A stretch of DNA of 14,648 nt from DAOVRD01 sp964605915 (GTDB lineage: Bacteria > Planctomycetota > Brocadiia > SM23-32): NCBI GenBank assembly GCA_964605915.1, contig CAZSET010000093.1:1-14648 (forward strand). The letters are read 5' to 3'. Below the pieces are notes generated by a model. It did no database searches and had not been told where the DNA came from. It saw only the letters and a list, made by a program, of their open reading frames with translations. Position 1 is the first letter of the stretch. Each line of letters begins with the position of its first letter. The position numbers and the translations under genes are program-made. Of this stretch, positions 5,699 to 13,607 are shown one piece after another.

Positions 5699-8349
5699 CT
5701 AGCGGTTGTAGCGGCCGCAGCAGTGCTTGAATTTCTTGCCGCTGCCGCACGGGCACGGCTCGTTGCGGCCGACCTTCTGTTCCACCCGGATGGGCTTGGC
5801 GGGGGCCCGGTCGCCTGCCCCGTCGGCGGTCTGCTCCTGCCGGCGCGCGTACTCGGCCACGCGGAATTGCTCGTGGCGCATTTCGGACATGCCCCAGATG
5901 CCCTCGACTTCACGGTCGGTCCTTTCCTCCACCCGGACGCGGAAGAGCAGGTCGGTGAACTCATCGGCGATGCTGATAAGCATCTGCTCGAACATCTCGC
6001 CGCCTTCGCTCTTGTACTCAAGCTTGGGGTCGACCTGCGCGTAGCCGCGCAGCCCGATGCCGCTCTTGAGCACGTCCATGGCGTGCAGGTGGTCCTTCCA
6101 CTTCATGTCGGTGGTGCGGAGCGCCAGGGAGCGGGAGAAATCGAGCAGCAGTTCCTTGCCGACGGCTTCGCATTTCTCCCGGAACACCGCTTTGGCGCGC
6201 TCGACCAGATGCTTCTCCAGCACGTCCAGATCGCCCATGCATTCGGCAGGGATTTCGGCCGGCACGCCGATCTTGCGCTCGAACCATTCGTTCAGCGAGT
6301 CCAGGTCCCACTCGTCGGGGGACACCCTGGGGTCGACGTAGAGCTCGATGCCGTCTATGACGGCGTCTTCGATGAGTGTGAACACCTCGTCTTCCAGGTC
6401 CCTACCCTCGACGAACTTCTGACGCCAGGAGTAGATGCTCTTGCGCTGCTCGTCCATCACCTCGTCGTATTCGAGCAGGTTCTTACGGACGTCGAAGTTG
6501 TATTCCTCGACGCGCTTCTGCGCCTTTTCGATCCAGCGCGTGACCATCTTGCTCTCGATGGCCATGCCGTCTTCCATCCCGACCCGCTGGAGCCACCGCT
6601 GCATCGAAGGCGGGGCGAAAATGCGCATTAGATCGTCCTGGAAGGAGACATAGAAGCGGCTGCTGCCGGGATCGCCCTGGCGTCCGGCGCGGCCGCGCAA
6701 CTGGTTGTCCACGCGGCGGGCTTCGTGGCGTTCCGTGCCGATGATGTGCAGCCCGCCTCTGCGGGACACGCCTTCGCCCAGCACGATGTCCGTGCCTCGC
6801 CCGGCCATGTTTGTGGCGAGGGTGACGGCGCCCGGCTGGCCGGCCTTGGCCACGATGTCCGCCTCGCGCGCCGCCACCTCCGGCCGCGCGTTGAGGACCT
6901 GATGCTCGATGCCTTTGCGCAGCAGCAGTTTGCTCAGGTGCTCGCTCTTCTCGATGCTCGTCGTGCCCACCAGCACGGGACGGCCCTCTTCGTGGACCTC
7001 CGTGATCTCATCGGTTACGGAACGCCACTTCTCGTCCTCGGTGCGGAAGACCCTGTCGGGAGCCTGCGCGCGGATCAGCGGCAGGTTCGTCGGGATGGCG
7101 ACGACTCCGAGCCCGTAGATCTTGTCGAACTCCGACGCCTCCGTCATCGCCGTGCCCGTCATGCCGGCCAGCTTCCTATAGAGGCGGAAGAAGTTCTGCA
7201 CGGTGATGGTGGCCTCGGTCTGCGTCTCCTCGCGGAGCTTCAGGCCCTCCTTGACGGTCACGGCCTGGTGCAGCCCGTCGCCCCAAACGCGCCCCTCCAT
7301 GAGGCGTCCCGTGAACGGGTCAACGATGACGACCTCACCGTCCTTGACGATGTAATCCGTGTCGCGCTCGAACAGCTCGTGCGCGCGCAGGGCCGTCTCG
7401 ATGAAATGCGGCCAGTCCATCGTCTCTTCGGCATAAAGGCTATCGACGCCCAGCATCCGCTCGGTGCGCGNNNNNNNNNNGTCAGGTGGACGGCCTTCTC
7501 CTTCTCCTTGACCTCGTGGTCACGATCGCGCTTCAGCGAGCGCGCGACGTTGTTGGCCATGTAGTACTTGTCGGACTGCTGGATCACGGGTCCGCTCAGG
7601 ATCAGCGGCGTGCGCGCGTAGTCGATCAGCAGGCTATCCACCTCGTCGACGATTCCGTAGTTCAGCCCCCGGCCGAGCTGGACCTGGCCTTCGCGGCTGT
7701 AGCGCATGTTGTCGCGCAGGTAGTCAAACCCGAACTCGGAGCTGGTGCCGTAAGTCACGTCGCAGAGGTAGGCGGCCCGCTTCTCGACCGGGTCCTGCAT
7801 GGACTGGATCGCTCCCGCCGTCAGGCCCAGCAGGTTGTAGACCGGCCTCATCCACTCGCAGTCGCGCCTGGCCAGGTAATCATTGAAGGTGACGATGTGC
7901 ACGCCGTCGCCCGCCAGTGCGTTGAGGTAGACGGCGAAAGTGGCCACCAGCGTCTTGCCCTCCCCGGTGACCATCTCGGCGATCATCCCCCGGTGGAGGG
8001 CGATGCCGCCGATGATCTGCACGTCGAAGGGACGCATCATCGGATAGGGGCTGTCCGGTGCCGGCGTCACCAGCGTTCGGCGCGCCGCCTCCCGCACGTT
8101 GGCGAAGGCTTCCGGCAGTATCTTGTCGAGCAGCCGCTGCTTCTCCTCGTAGCTCTTCGGGCCGCGGAACTCCGCCTTGAACCTGTCGGTCAATCCCCGG
8201 ATCTCGGCGTCGGACTTGCGCTGGAACTCAGGCTCGAGCGCGTTGACCCTGTCCACCAGAGGAACCATCTCGCGAAGGATGCGCTCGTTGGACGTGCCGA
8301 CGACGGCCTTGGCGACGCTGCCCACCTTCGCCAGTACCTTGGTAATCAT
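5699..8349 (-). CDS. secA: Preprotein translocase subunit SecA (interrupted only by a 10-N assembly gap)
   Basis: SecA is the ATPase motor that pushes unfolded preproteins through SecYEG. Visible features are the N-terminal motor domain with MVTGEGKT (Walker A, residues 126-133), the VTFNDYLARRD motif, and DEVDS (Walker B, 235-239). After the gap come the GMTGTA region, the NMAGRGTDI and QLRGRAGRQGDPG helicase motifs, the wing/scaffold, and a C-terminal SEC-C zinc motif CPCGSGKKFKHCCG. The gene runs from ATG 8347-8349 to TAG at 5699. The two halves are in different frames only because 10 Ns were inserted. If the missing sequence is about 14 nt, the protein is about 884 residues, normal for SecA. 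Upstream is a weak AGGGA ribosome site and a TATAAT promoter. No other sec gene is adjacent; mreC converges and a DUF362 gene diverges. Confidence 0.95.
7471..7480. other. Assembly gap (10 Ns) inside secA
   Basis: The left side on the minus strand ends in codons for KAVHL followed by AC, and the right side resumes with CG then RTERMLG. Homologues read HLT, then about four residues, then RTERML. Ten bases break the frame; 11 or 14 would keep it, and 14 fits the usual residue count best. The Ns are therefore probably a placeholder. Confidence 0.9.
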
Positions 8350-8428
8350 AAGTCCCTGCCGATCAAGGACTAAAGTGCTGCGGCCGACGCACGCGGATGC
8401 GTCTGCCGCCCCGCAAGTGAGACACCGT

Positions 8429-8458
8429 ATTATAGCGCAAAGGTAACGCGGATTTCCA
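8429..8458 (-). promoter_or_regulatory. Candidate secA promoter
   Basis: A perfect TATAAT lies on the minus strand at 8434-8429. Eighteen bases upstream is TGGAAA (8458-8453), a 4/6 match to the -35 box. Transcription would start near 8422, giving a secA leader of about 73 bases. The same AT-rich spot reads TATTAT on the plus strand, but I find no -35 partner for the DUF362 gene there. Confidence 0.5.
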
Positions 8459-8554
8459 TTGTGGCGCTCGCGTCAGCGAAGGCGGCATTGGCGGCCCTTT
8501 TCCGCGCTCAGTAGAATGGGAAAGGCGAATCCAGAGGCATACTTCACCTTCCGC

Positions 8555-9787
8555 ATGGCGCAGACGAACCAACCAGCAGCCGCCGAGGTACCGGGAGCCA
8601 TAGGGCGGGCCGCAGTCGCAACCGCGCGGTGCATCAGCTACGACCTGTCCCGCGTGCGGGGCGCCGTCGAGCGCTGCGTGGACTCGCTGCCCGAGCTGCA
8701 GCATCTGTTCGCGCGCAGCCGGTCCGTGCTGCTCAAGCCCAACCTGCTCTCCAGCCGCCGGGGGCCGGAACACCACGTCAACACGCACCCCGCCGTCGTC
8801 CAGGCCCTGGCCGAGCTTCTAACCACCGAGTTCGAGTGCGACGTGGCGATCGGCGACTCGTGCGGCACCCTCACGGCGGGGTCAACGGCCGCCGCCATCC
8901 GCAACTCGCAGATGGACCGCGTGGCCGAGTTGACCGGCGCCCGCATCTACAACGTGGATGCCCAGCCCCGCCACGTGGTGCCGTTCGGAGAGGGGCGCGT
9001 CTACACGGCGATCCCACTGCCAAGCAACCTGCAGCAGTTCGACCTGATAGTGTCCGTGGCCAAGGTCAAGACCCATAACCTGACCTACGTGACCGGCCCG
9101 GTCAAGAACCTGCTGGGCCTCGTGCCGGGCGCCGCCAAGAAGCAGGCCCACCTTCTGGCGCCGCGCGTCGATGAGTTTGCCACGCTGCTGTGCGACCTCT
9201 ACGCCCTGGTCAGGCCCGGCGCGGCGTTCGCGGACGGCATTGTGGGGATGGAAGGCAACGGCCCAAACAACGGCAAACCGAGGCGCCTGGAACTGATCGG
9301 GGCAAGCTGCGACGCGGTGGCGCTGGACAGCTTCTGCGCGCAGGTCATGGGATTCGACCCGATGGCGATTCCCCTGCTGGCCGAGTGCCACGAGAGGGGG
9401 CTGGGGATGGCCAATCCGGGCGGGATAGCCGTGCGGGGCGAACCGGCCGCGGCCTTTGCGCCGGGCGACTTCGCCAGGCCCCGGACGTATGCGCTAGGCG
9501 CGCTCCTGCGCCTGGTGCCCAAGTGGCTGTTCAGGACGGGCTTTGGCGCGTTCGCCGCCCGCCACGCAAGCATCGACCAGGGGAAGTGCAGCCGCTGCGG
9601 GGAGTGCGAGCGCAACTGCCCCAGCGGGGCCATTTCCTTCGACGAATCGTCCCAGCGGTACCGCGTCGACGCGCGCAAGTGCATCGCCTGCTACTGCTGC
9701 GACGAGGTATGCCCGAGCGATGCAATACTGATCCGCGGAGCCTGGCTGCAGCGCGCGTGGGAACGGCTTGCATCGCCGCTGACGTAG
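8555..9787 (+). CDS. DUF362 domain protein with C-terminal double [4Fe-4S] ferredoxin module
   Basis: The product is about 410 residues. The DUF362 part carries LLKPNLLS, IGDSCG, the KVKTH motif and GPVKNLLGLVPG, followed by DGIVGMEGNGP. The C-terminal part has two ferredoxin clusters, C345-C348-C351-C355P and C376-C379-C382-C386P, each of the CxxCxxCxxxCP type. Such proteins are expected to be cytosolic iron-sulfur oxidoreductases or electron carriers. No substrate is established for the family as a whole, and I do not assign one. The start is uncertain: ATG 8555 fits the domain onset, ATG 8516 and TTG 8459 are in frame, and none has a clear Shine-Dalgarno. It is divergent from secA and converges on the BatA-like gene with 20 GC-rich bases between the stops. 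Confidence 0.85.
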   Translation: MAQTNQPAAAEVPGAIGRAAVATARCISYDLSRVRGAVERCVDSLPELQHLFARSRSVLLKPNLLSSRRGPEHHVNTHPAVVQALAELLTTEFECDVAIGDSCGTLTAGSTAAAIRNSQMDRVAELTGARIYNVDAQPRHVVPFGEGRVYTAIPLPSNLQQFDLIVSVAKVKTHNLTYVTGPVKNLLGLVPGAAKKQAHLLAPRVDEFATLLCDLYALVRPGAAFADGIVGMEGNGPNNGKPRRLELIGASCDAVALDSFCAQVMGFDPMAIPLLAECHERGLGMANPGGIAVRGEPAAAFAPGDFARPRTYALGALLRLVPKWLFRTGFGAFAARHASIDQGKCSRCGECERNCPSGAISFDESSQRYRVDARKCIACYCCDEVCPSDAILIRGAWLQRAWERLASPLT

Positions 9788-9807
9788 CCGGCGCGGGGCG
9801 GCGCCCG

Positions 9808-11937
9808 TCAGTCGCCCGCGGCCGGCTCGGCTTGCACCGGCTTGTGGAAGCGGTTGGCCAGGAAGCATTCGCCCAGCAGCAGCGCCAGGGCTGCCAGGGC
9901 GACGTAGGGCGTCAGCTCGCCGAGGCGGCTGCCCCCCTCCAGCTCTCCGCCAACGAAGGAAGCATCCGCCACCAGCTCGACCTGCCCAGCGCGAATGCAA
10001 TCCTCGATCTGCTCGAACGGGAGCGGCTCGAGCCGGCTCTCGATCGGGACCGTGTTGATGGCAAAGCCGCCCTGCCACTCCTCGCCGTGCCTCTCGAAGT
10101 GCACGGCGTAGTAACCGGGCGAGGCCGTTTTCCAGTAGGTGTGCTTGCCGGGGGTCGCACCGGGCAGGAGCCGTTCGGGCTCCCGGGCGCCCGGCACCGT
10201 CACGCGGACGACGGTAGGCCAGCGCCCCGTCTCGAACTCGATGGGAACCTGAGCGCCCACGGGGTAGCTGCGGATGCCGCTGGCGGACCGTGCGGCCAGA
10301 TACAGGGCGACCTCATGGCAGAAGGGCACGAAGGCCGGGGTCACGGGGAAGTTCCCCCATCGTTCGTCCGCCGTCGAGGCAAACAGGGCCACCTTTCCGC
10401 CCATCTCCGCGAGCATCAGCGCGGGCATGCCCGGCCCGAAACTCATCAGCTCGACGGCGTGCTCAGCCGGCTGCACCTGCCGGCACTGGCGATAGCGGAC
10501 CTCCGCCAGTTCCGCCCTGGATGCCAGCAGAGCGGTGACGCACGGATGGCGCGCCTGCACGATGCGCAGGCCGAACGGGTCGTCCGCGGGCGCGATCACG
10601 GGCTCTCCTACCTGCGCCGAGAGGACGGCCGCCGCCGCCTCGCTGCGGTAGGCCTCAGACGTCTCCGACCCCAGGAACACGAGCAGGCCCCCCCCGCCTG
10701 AGACGTAGGCGTCCAGTCGGCGCCACCCCGTCGGCGTCATGCCGCCGGCGCCTGCCATAACCACCAGGTCGAACGGGCCGAGGGACAGATCCTCCAGTTG
10801 GGCGGGCGAGGCGCGCTCCACCCGGAATATGCCCCTTCCCCGCGCCATCCACGGGTTCAGCGCGAGTCGCAGGAAGTAGGACACGGACTTGATCGAAGCT
10901 TCAGGATCGTCTTCGACGCAGAGGGCGGACACCTCCGGCGCCACGTCGACCGCGAACGTCCGAGCGTCGTCCTGGGGAAGGCCATCCGGGTTCAGGAACG
11001 AAACCCGACCCCAATGGTGGCCCGCCTCTGACAGGACGACGTCGAAGTCCAGCGTCGCCTCGTCGCCGGGGTCAAGCGTCACCTGGCGGCGGTCGATCAC
11101 CCGCCCGTCGAGCTCGAACTGGACGTTCCTGTCCAGCGGCGCGCCGGAGGCGAGGATTCGTGCCTTGAGGCCCAGCGATGCCCCCAGAATCGCGGGCTCT
11201 CCCTCCTGGTCAAGCTCGTAGACGGCGCCGTTGCCGCGCTGCTCCCCTGCGCAGTTCAGGATGTGCAGGTTCACGTCCGGCCCCAGGTCCACGACGCGAT
11301 GCCCGTGGCCGAGCCACGCCGACTCCGTCATGTCCGTAAACAGGTAGACGTCGCGGCGGGAAGCGCCCTTCTGGTCCAGCAATTCGGCGGCCGATTCGAG
11401 GGCGTCCCAGCAGGAGTTCGCCCGCGTGGTGACGCGCGTTGCGCGGATGCGGTTGGCCACCGCCTCCGAATCGCGAACCAACTTGCCCTGGGGCCGGGAA
11501 GTAGTCAACACCGCGGCGGCCGTGCCCCTATGCATCTGGCCCACGAGCTCCAGGGCCCGGTTCCGCGCTGCCCCGAACCAGGTTTCGTCGCCCGCGCGGA
11601 AGCCCATGCTCAGCGAATCGTCCAGGATTAGCACCGCGGCCGGCGTGCCGTCCGCGGGCGCCGGCCCGTCGTCGCCGATCTCCATGCCGCCGCGCAGGGA
11701 CGGCCGCGCAATCACGAGCGCCAGCAGAATGATCGCCGCCATGCGCATCAAGAGAAGCAGCAGATGCTTCAGCCGGTTGCGGTACGAGGTCTTCCGTTTG
11801 CTTGAGCGTATGAAGCGGACCGCCGGGAACCGGACCTCCCTCGGCCTCTGACGCGAAAACAGGTGGATGACGATCGGCAGCACGGCCGCCGTGGCCAACC
11901 ACAAAGCGCCAGAGTGGGCAAAGATCAACGGGCCCAT
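9808..11937 (-). CDS. BatA-type membrane protein with VWA domain
   Basis: The 709-residue product starts with the Bat N-terminal domain: a membrane helix at about residues 12-27, the RPREVRFPAVRFIR segment, and a second helix at about 58-77 ending ARPSL. A von Willebrand A domain follows, with an intact MIDAS metal site DDSLS (D106, S108, S110). The middle and C-terminal parts are beta-rich and include a Rossmann-like stretch (LVVMAGAGGMT, then GGGGLLVFLG) similar to the glutamine-amidotransferase-like fold of large Bat homologues. A final membrane helix precedes a short tail. Family members are thought to act at the cytoplasmic membrane with MoxR ATPases in envelope stress or complex maturation; the exact role is unknown. 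The start ATG 11935-11937 has no Shine-Dalgarno, because the leader is a heptamer repeat rich in CACCU. It lies 114 bases downstream of the DUF58 gene. Confidence 0.82.
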   Translation of the reverse strand: MGPLIFAHSGALWLATAAVLPIVIHLFSRQRPREVRFPAVRFIRSSKRKTSYRNRLKHLLLLLMRMAAIILLALVIARPSLRGGMEIGDDGPAPADGTPAAVLILDDSLSMGFRAGDETWFGAARNRALELVGQMHRGTAAAVLTTSRPQGKLVRDSEAVANRIRATRVTTRANSCWDALESAAELLDQKGASRRDVYLFTDMTESAWLGHGHRVVDLGPDVNLHILNCAGEQRGNGAVYELDQEGEPAILGASLGLKARILASGAPLDRNVQFELDGRVIDRRQVTLDPGDEATLDFDVVLSEAGHHWGRVSFLNPDGLPQDDARTFAVDVAPEVSALCVEDDPEASIKSVSYFLRLALNPWMARGRGIFRVERASPAQLEDLSLGPFDLVVMAGAGGMTPTGWRRLDAYVSGGGGLLVFLGSETSEAYRSEAAAAVLSAQVGEPVIAPADDPFGLRIVQARHPCVTALLASRAELAEVRYRQCRQVQPAEHAVELMSFGPGMPALMLAEMGGKVALFASTADERWGNFPVTPAFVPFCHEVALYLAARSASGIRSYPVGAQVPIEFETGRWPTVVRVTVPGAREPERLLPGATPGKHTYWKTASPGYYAVHFERHGEEWQGGFAINTVPIESRLEPLPFEQIEDCIRAGQVELVADASFVGGELEGGSRLGELTPYVALAALALLLGECFLANRFHKPVQAEPAAGD

Positions 11938-11944
11938 GAGAGGT

Positions 11945-12018
11945 CAGGTGCTAGGGTCTAGGTGCTAGGGTCTAGGTGATAGGTGATAGGTGATAGGGCA
12001 TAGGTGATGGGTGCTGGG
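11945..12018. repeat. Heptanucleotide tandem repeat, about 10.5 units
   Basis: The 74 bases divide cleanly into 7-mers: CAGGTGC, TAGGGTC, TAGGTGC, TAGGGTC, three TAGGTGA, TAGGGCA, TAGGTGA, TGGGTGC, and a partial TGGG. Phase is kept throughout and the core is TAGGKNM. It lies in the DUF58 to BatA-like intergenic region and ends 7 bases before the BatA-like start codon. In the transcribed sense most units read CACCTA or ACCCTA. Tandem heptamers of this kind expand and contract by strand slippage. Confidence 0.85.
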
Positions 12019-12051
12019 CGGTCCGTAGCTAGAGACTCCCGAGAGAACGCA

Positions 12052-12960
12052 TCAGAACTTCTTCTGCCTGGCCCTGAGGAACGAGAGCAGCACCCGGTCA
12101 AAGGACTCGGACGTATCCACCTGGACGAAATCTATGTTGGCGCTTCGGCACGCGGAGCGGTAACGTTCGACGAAATCCCGGACCTCTCTGCGATAGGCCG
12201 GCCGGACCGCCTGGGCATCCGCCCGCAGGGACCGCGAGCTCTCCACGTCCACGAACCGCATGGGCCCGTCGAAGGGGAACGTCAGCTCCGCATGGTCGAG
12301 AAGCTGGAAGCATATCACGTCGTGTCCCCGATAGCTCAGGTGCTGAAGCCCGTCGATCACCTGCTGCTGGTCCTCGTCCCCGGCCGGGATCAGGTCGCTG
12401 AACAGGATGACCAGGCCCCGCTTACGCATGATGTCGGCCGCCTGGTGGAGGCACGCGGCCAGGCGAGACGGCCTGTGCTGCAACGCGGACGCCAGGACGC
12501 CCAGTATAGCAACCAAGTGGGAGCGCTTGCACTTGGCGGGAACCACGTTCGTCACGCGTTCGTCGAAGGTCACCAGGCCCACGTTGTCCTGCTGGTGGAG
12601 CATCATGTAACCGAGCGCGGCGGCCATGTAGATGGCGTACTCGAGCTTGGTTATCACCCCACCGTAGCTGTAGGCCATGGACTCGCTCACGTCCAGCAGG
12701 ATGTGGCAGTTCAGATTGGTCTCGGCCTCGAAGCGCTTGATGTAGAACTTGTCCGTGCGCGCGAACACCTTCCAGTCGATATGCTTCGGCTCGTCGCCGA
12801 TGGCGTATTTGCGGTGCTCGCTGAACTCGCTGGAGAAGCCGTAGTACGGGCTGTCGTGCAGGCCTGCCACGAAACCCTCGATGATGAACCTGGCCTTCAG
12901 GTCCAGTCGGCCGATCTCCTGGATGACGTCCGGCCGGAGGTATTGCTCGACGTTGCGCAT
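12052..12960 (-). CDS. DUF58 family protein (VWA-like, MoxR-associated)
   Basis: The 302-residue product shows the DUF58 core EHRKYAIGDEPKHIDWKVFART (R50 to T69), then KRFEAE, and a metal-site motif LLDVSESM with D90, S92 and S94. DUF58 proteins are usually encoded between a MoxR AAA+ ATPase and Bat VWA membrane proteins, and probably act as partners of the ATPase at the membrane; the biochemical role is not known. No membrane segment is visible. I choose ATG 12958-12960, with AAGGG nine bases upstream, as the start; ATG 13012-13014 and GTG 13036-13038 are in-frame alternatives that add residues unlike the family. It is followed by the BatA-like gene on the same strand. No MoxR gene is found upstream, where repeats and an assembly gap occur. 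Confidence 0.87.
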   Translation of the reverse strand: MRNVEQYLRPDVIQEIGRLDLKARFIIEGFVAGLHDSPYYGFSSEFSEHRKYAIGDEPKHIDWKVFARTDKFYIKRFEAETNLNCHILLDVSESMAYSYGGVITKLEYAIYMAAALGYMMLHQQDNVGLVTFDERVTNVVPAKCKRSHLVAILGVLASALQHRPSRLAACLHQAADIMRKRGLVILFSDLIPAGDEDQQQVIDGLQHLSYRGHDVICFQLLDHAELTFPFDGPMRFVDVESSRSLRADAQAVRPAYRREVRDFVERYRSACRSANIDFVQVDTSESFDRVLLSFLRARQKKF

Positions 12961-13086
12961 GATGCCCGACCCTTCTGCGCCGCTCGGGGCATGCCCATTC
13001 GTGCGTCCCATCATACCTGGCGGAGGCGCCTGGCGCACGGGTAGCGGACCTTCAAGATCGAGACTGCCGGTTCAGCTACGACGCGT

Positions 13087-13182
13087 GCTCGTCCTCGTCG
13101 TCGTCCGAAGCCGCGGGCAAGCCGCCGATAAGGGAGACGAGAACGAATGAGCCACTGCACCAACACTTCAATCGTGGAGGCC
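13087..13182. repeat. 96-bp direct repeat, copy 1
   Basis: This copy matches 13309-13394 at 80 of 86 positions, with a fixed offset of 222 bases. The last 55 positions before the gap (13118-13172) are identical, and the following ten bases CGTGGAGGCC reappear right after the gap. An 11-bp imperfect stem, TCGTCCTCGTC (13089-13099) against GACGAGAACGA (13136-13146), lies within it. No coding function is evident. Confidence 0.85.
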
Positions 13183-13198
13183 TGCTTGTCGGAACGAA

Positions 13199-13269
13199 GC
13201 CGGCAAGGATGCCGGCGCTACAAGCGCGGCGAATGTGTCCGCAGCCTGTAGCGCCGCCTTCCAGGCGGC
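13199..13269. repeat. Nested inverted repeat (cruciform-like intergenic element)
   Basis: The left arm 13199-13222 ends GGCGCTACA and the right arm 13247-13269 starts TGTAGCGCC; they pair along most of their length around a 24-base loop. Each arm is also its own hairpin: GCCGGC six bases apart in the left, and GCCGCC with GGCGGC around five bases in the right. The form resembles REP/BIME-type dispersed repeats. It sits between the two copies of the direct repeat. Confidence 0.65.
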
Positions 13270-13308
13270 TTGTTTGCCTTCGACGTCAAGGTTGCCGCTC
13301 CACCTGTC

Positions 13309-13504
13309 GCTCGTCCTGGTCGTCATTCGAGACCGCGGCCAAGCCGCCGATAAGGGAGACGAGAACGAATGAGCCACTGCACCAACACTTCAATNNNNNN
13401 NNNNNNNNNNNNNNNNNNNNNNNNNNNNNNNNNNNNNNNNNNNNNNNNNNNNNNNNNNNNNNNNNNNNNNNNNNNNNNNNNNNNNNNNNNNNNNCGTGGA
13501 GGCC
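13309..13504. repeat. 96-bp direct repeat, copy 2, interrupted by the 100-N gap
   Basis: Bases 13309-13394 repeat 13087-13172, and 13495-13504 (CGTGGAGGCC) repeat 13173-13182. The two halves would join without loss into a full 96-bp copy if the Ns were removed. Similarity to copy 1 stops at 13504. Confidence 0.8.
13395..13494. other. Assembly gap (100 Ns)
   Basis: Exactly 100 Ns, a common scaffolder default. The flanking bases are contiguous in repeat copy 1, so the true gap may be near zero or hold extra repeat units. Confidence 0.9.
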
Positions 13505-13531
13505 CAGTAGGGAGGCCGCGTGCCTGCCATG

Positions 13532-13560
13532 TTGACAAAAAGCACCTTTTTAGTTAAGTT
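13532..13560 (+). promoter_or_regulatory. Sigma70-type promoter of the metY-like gene
   Basis: TTGACA at 13532-13537 is a perfect -35 box, followed by a 17-base spacer and TAAGTT at 13555-13560 (4/6 to the -10 consensus). Transcription would start near 13567, leaving a leader of about 41 bases, too short for a SAM or other methionine-type riboswitch. A small inverted repeat, AAAAAG and CTTTTT around CAC (13537-13551), lies between the two boxes. Confidence 0.65.
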
Positions 13561-13607
13561 TGCAGGGAGCAACCGATCGTGTTCCGATCAGCCGAAGGAG
13601 TGGCAGC

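Larger units (their letters stand above)
12961..13607. other. Gene-free repeat-rich intergenic region
   Basis: No credible gene is visible between the DUF58 start and the metY-like start. The stretch holds two copies of a 96-bp direct repeat, a nested inverted repeat between them, a 100-N gap, and the metY promoter at the right end. The short open frames through the gap are artefacts of translating Ns. Confidence 0.75.

Noticed and set aside
4335..5756. A 473-codon minus-strand open frame across mreC
   Set aside because: Antisense to clear mreC and overlapping larA. Composition is typical of a shadow frame.
9788..9807. Terminator hairpin between the DUF362 and BatA-like stops
   Set aside because: The 20 bases are GC-rich and can pair in a short GGCGC/GCGCC stem, but there is no T-run and such stems are expected by chance at this GC level.
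9190..10701. A 503-codon plus-strand open frame spanning the DUF362 end and BatA-like gene
   Set aside because: It overlaps two genes with recognised motifs in other frames and has no domain of its own.
12004..13044. A 346-codon plus-strand open frame opposite DUF58
   Set aside because: Mirror of the DUF58 gene, with no recognisable family features and starting inside the heptamer repeat.
13087..13394. CRISPR array from the repeated units upstream of the metY-like gene
   Set aside because: Only two copies, 96 bp long, with one 126-base intervening sequence that is itself an inverted repeat. There are no cas genes.
13561..13607. SAM-type or T-box riboswitch before the metY-like gene
   Set aside because: The leader after the promoter is only about 41 bases, with no conserved core and no terminator.
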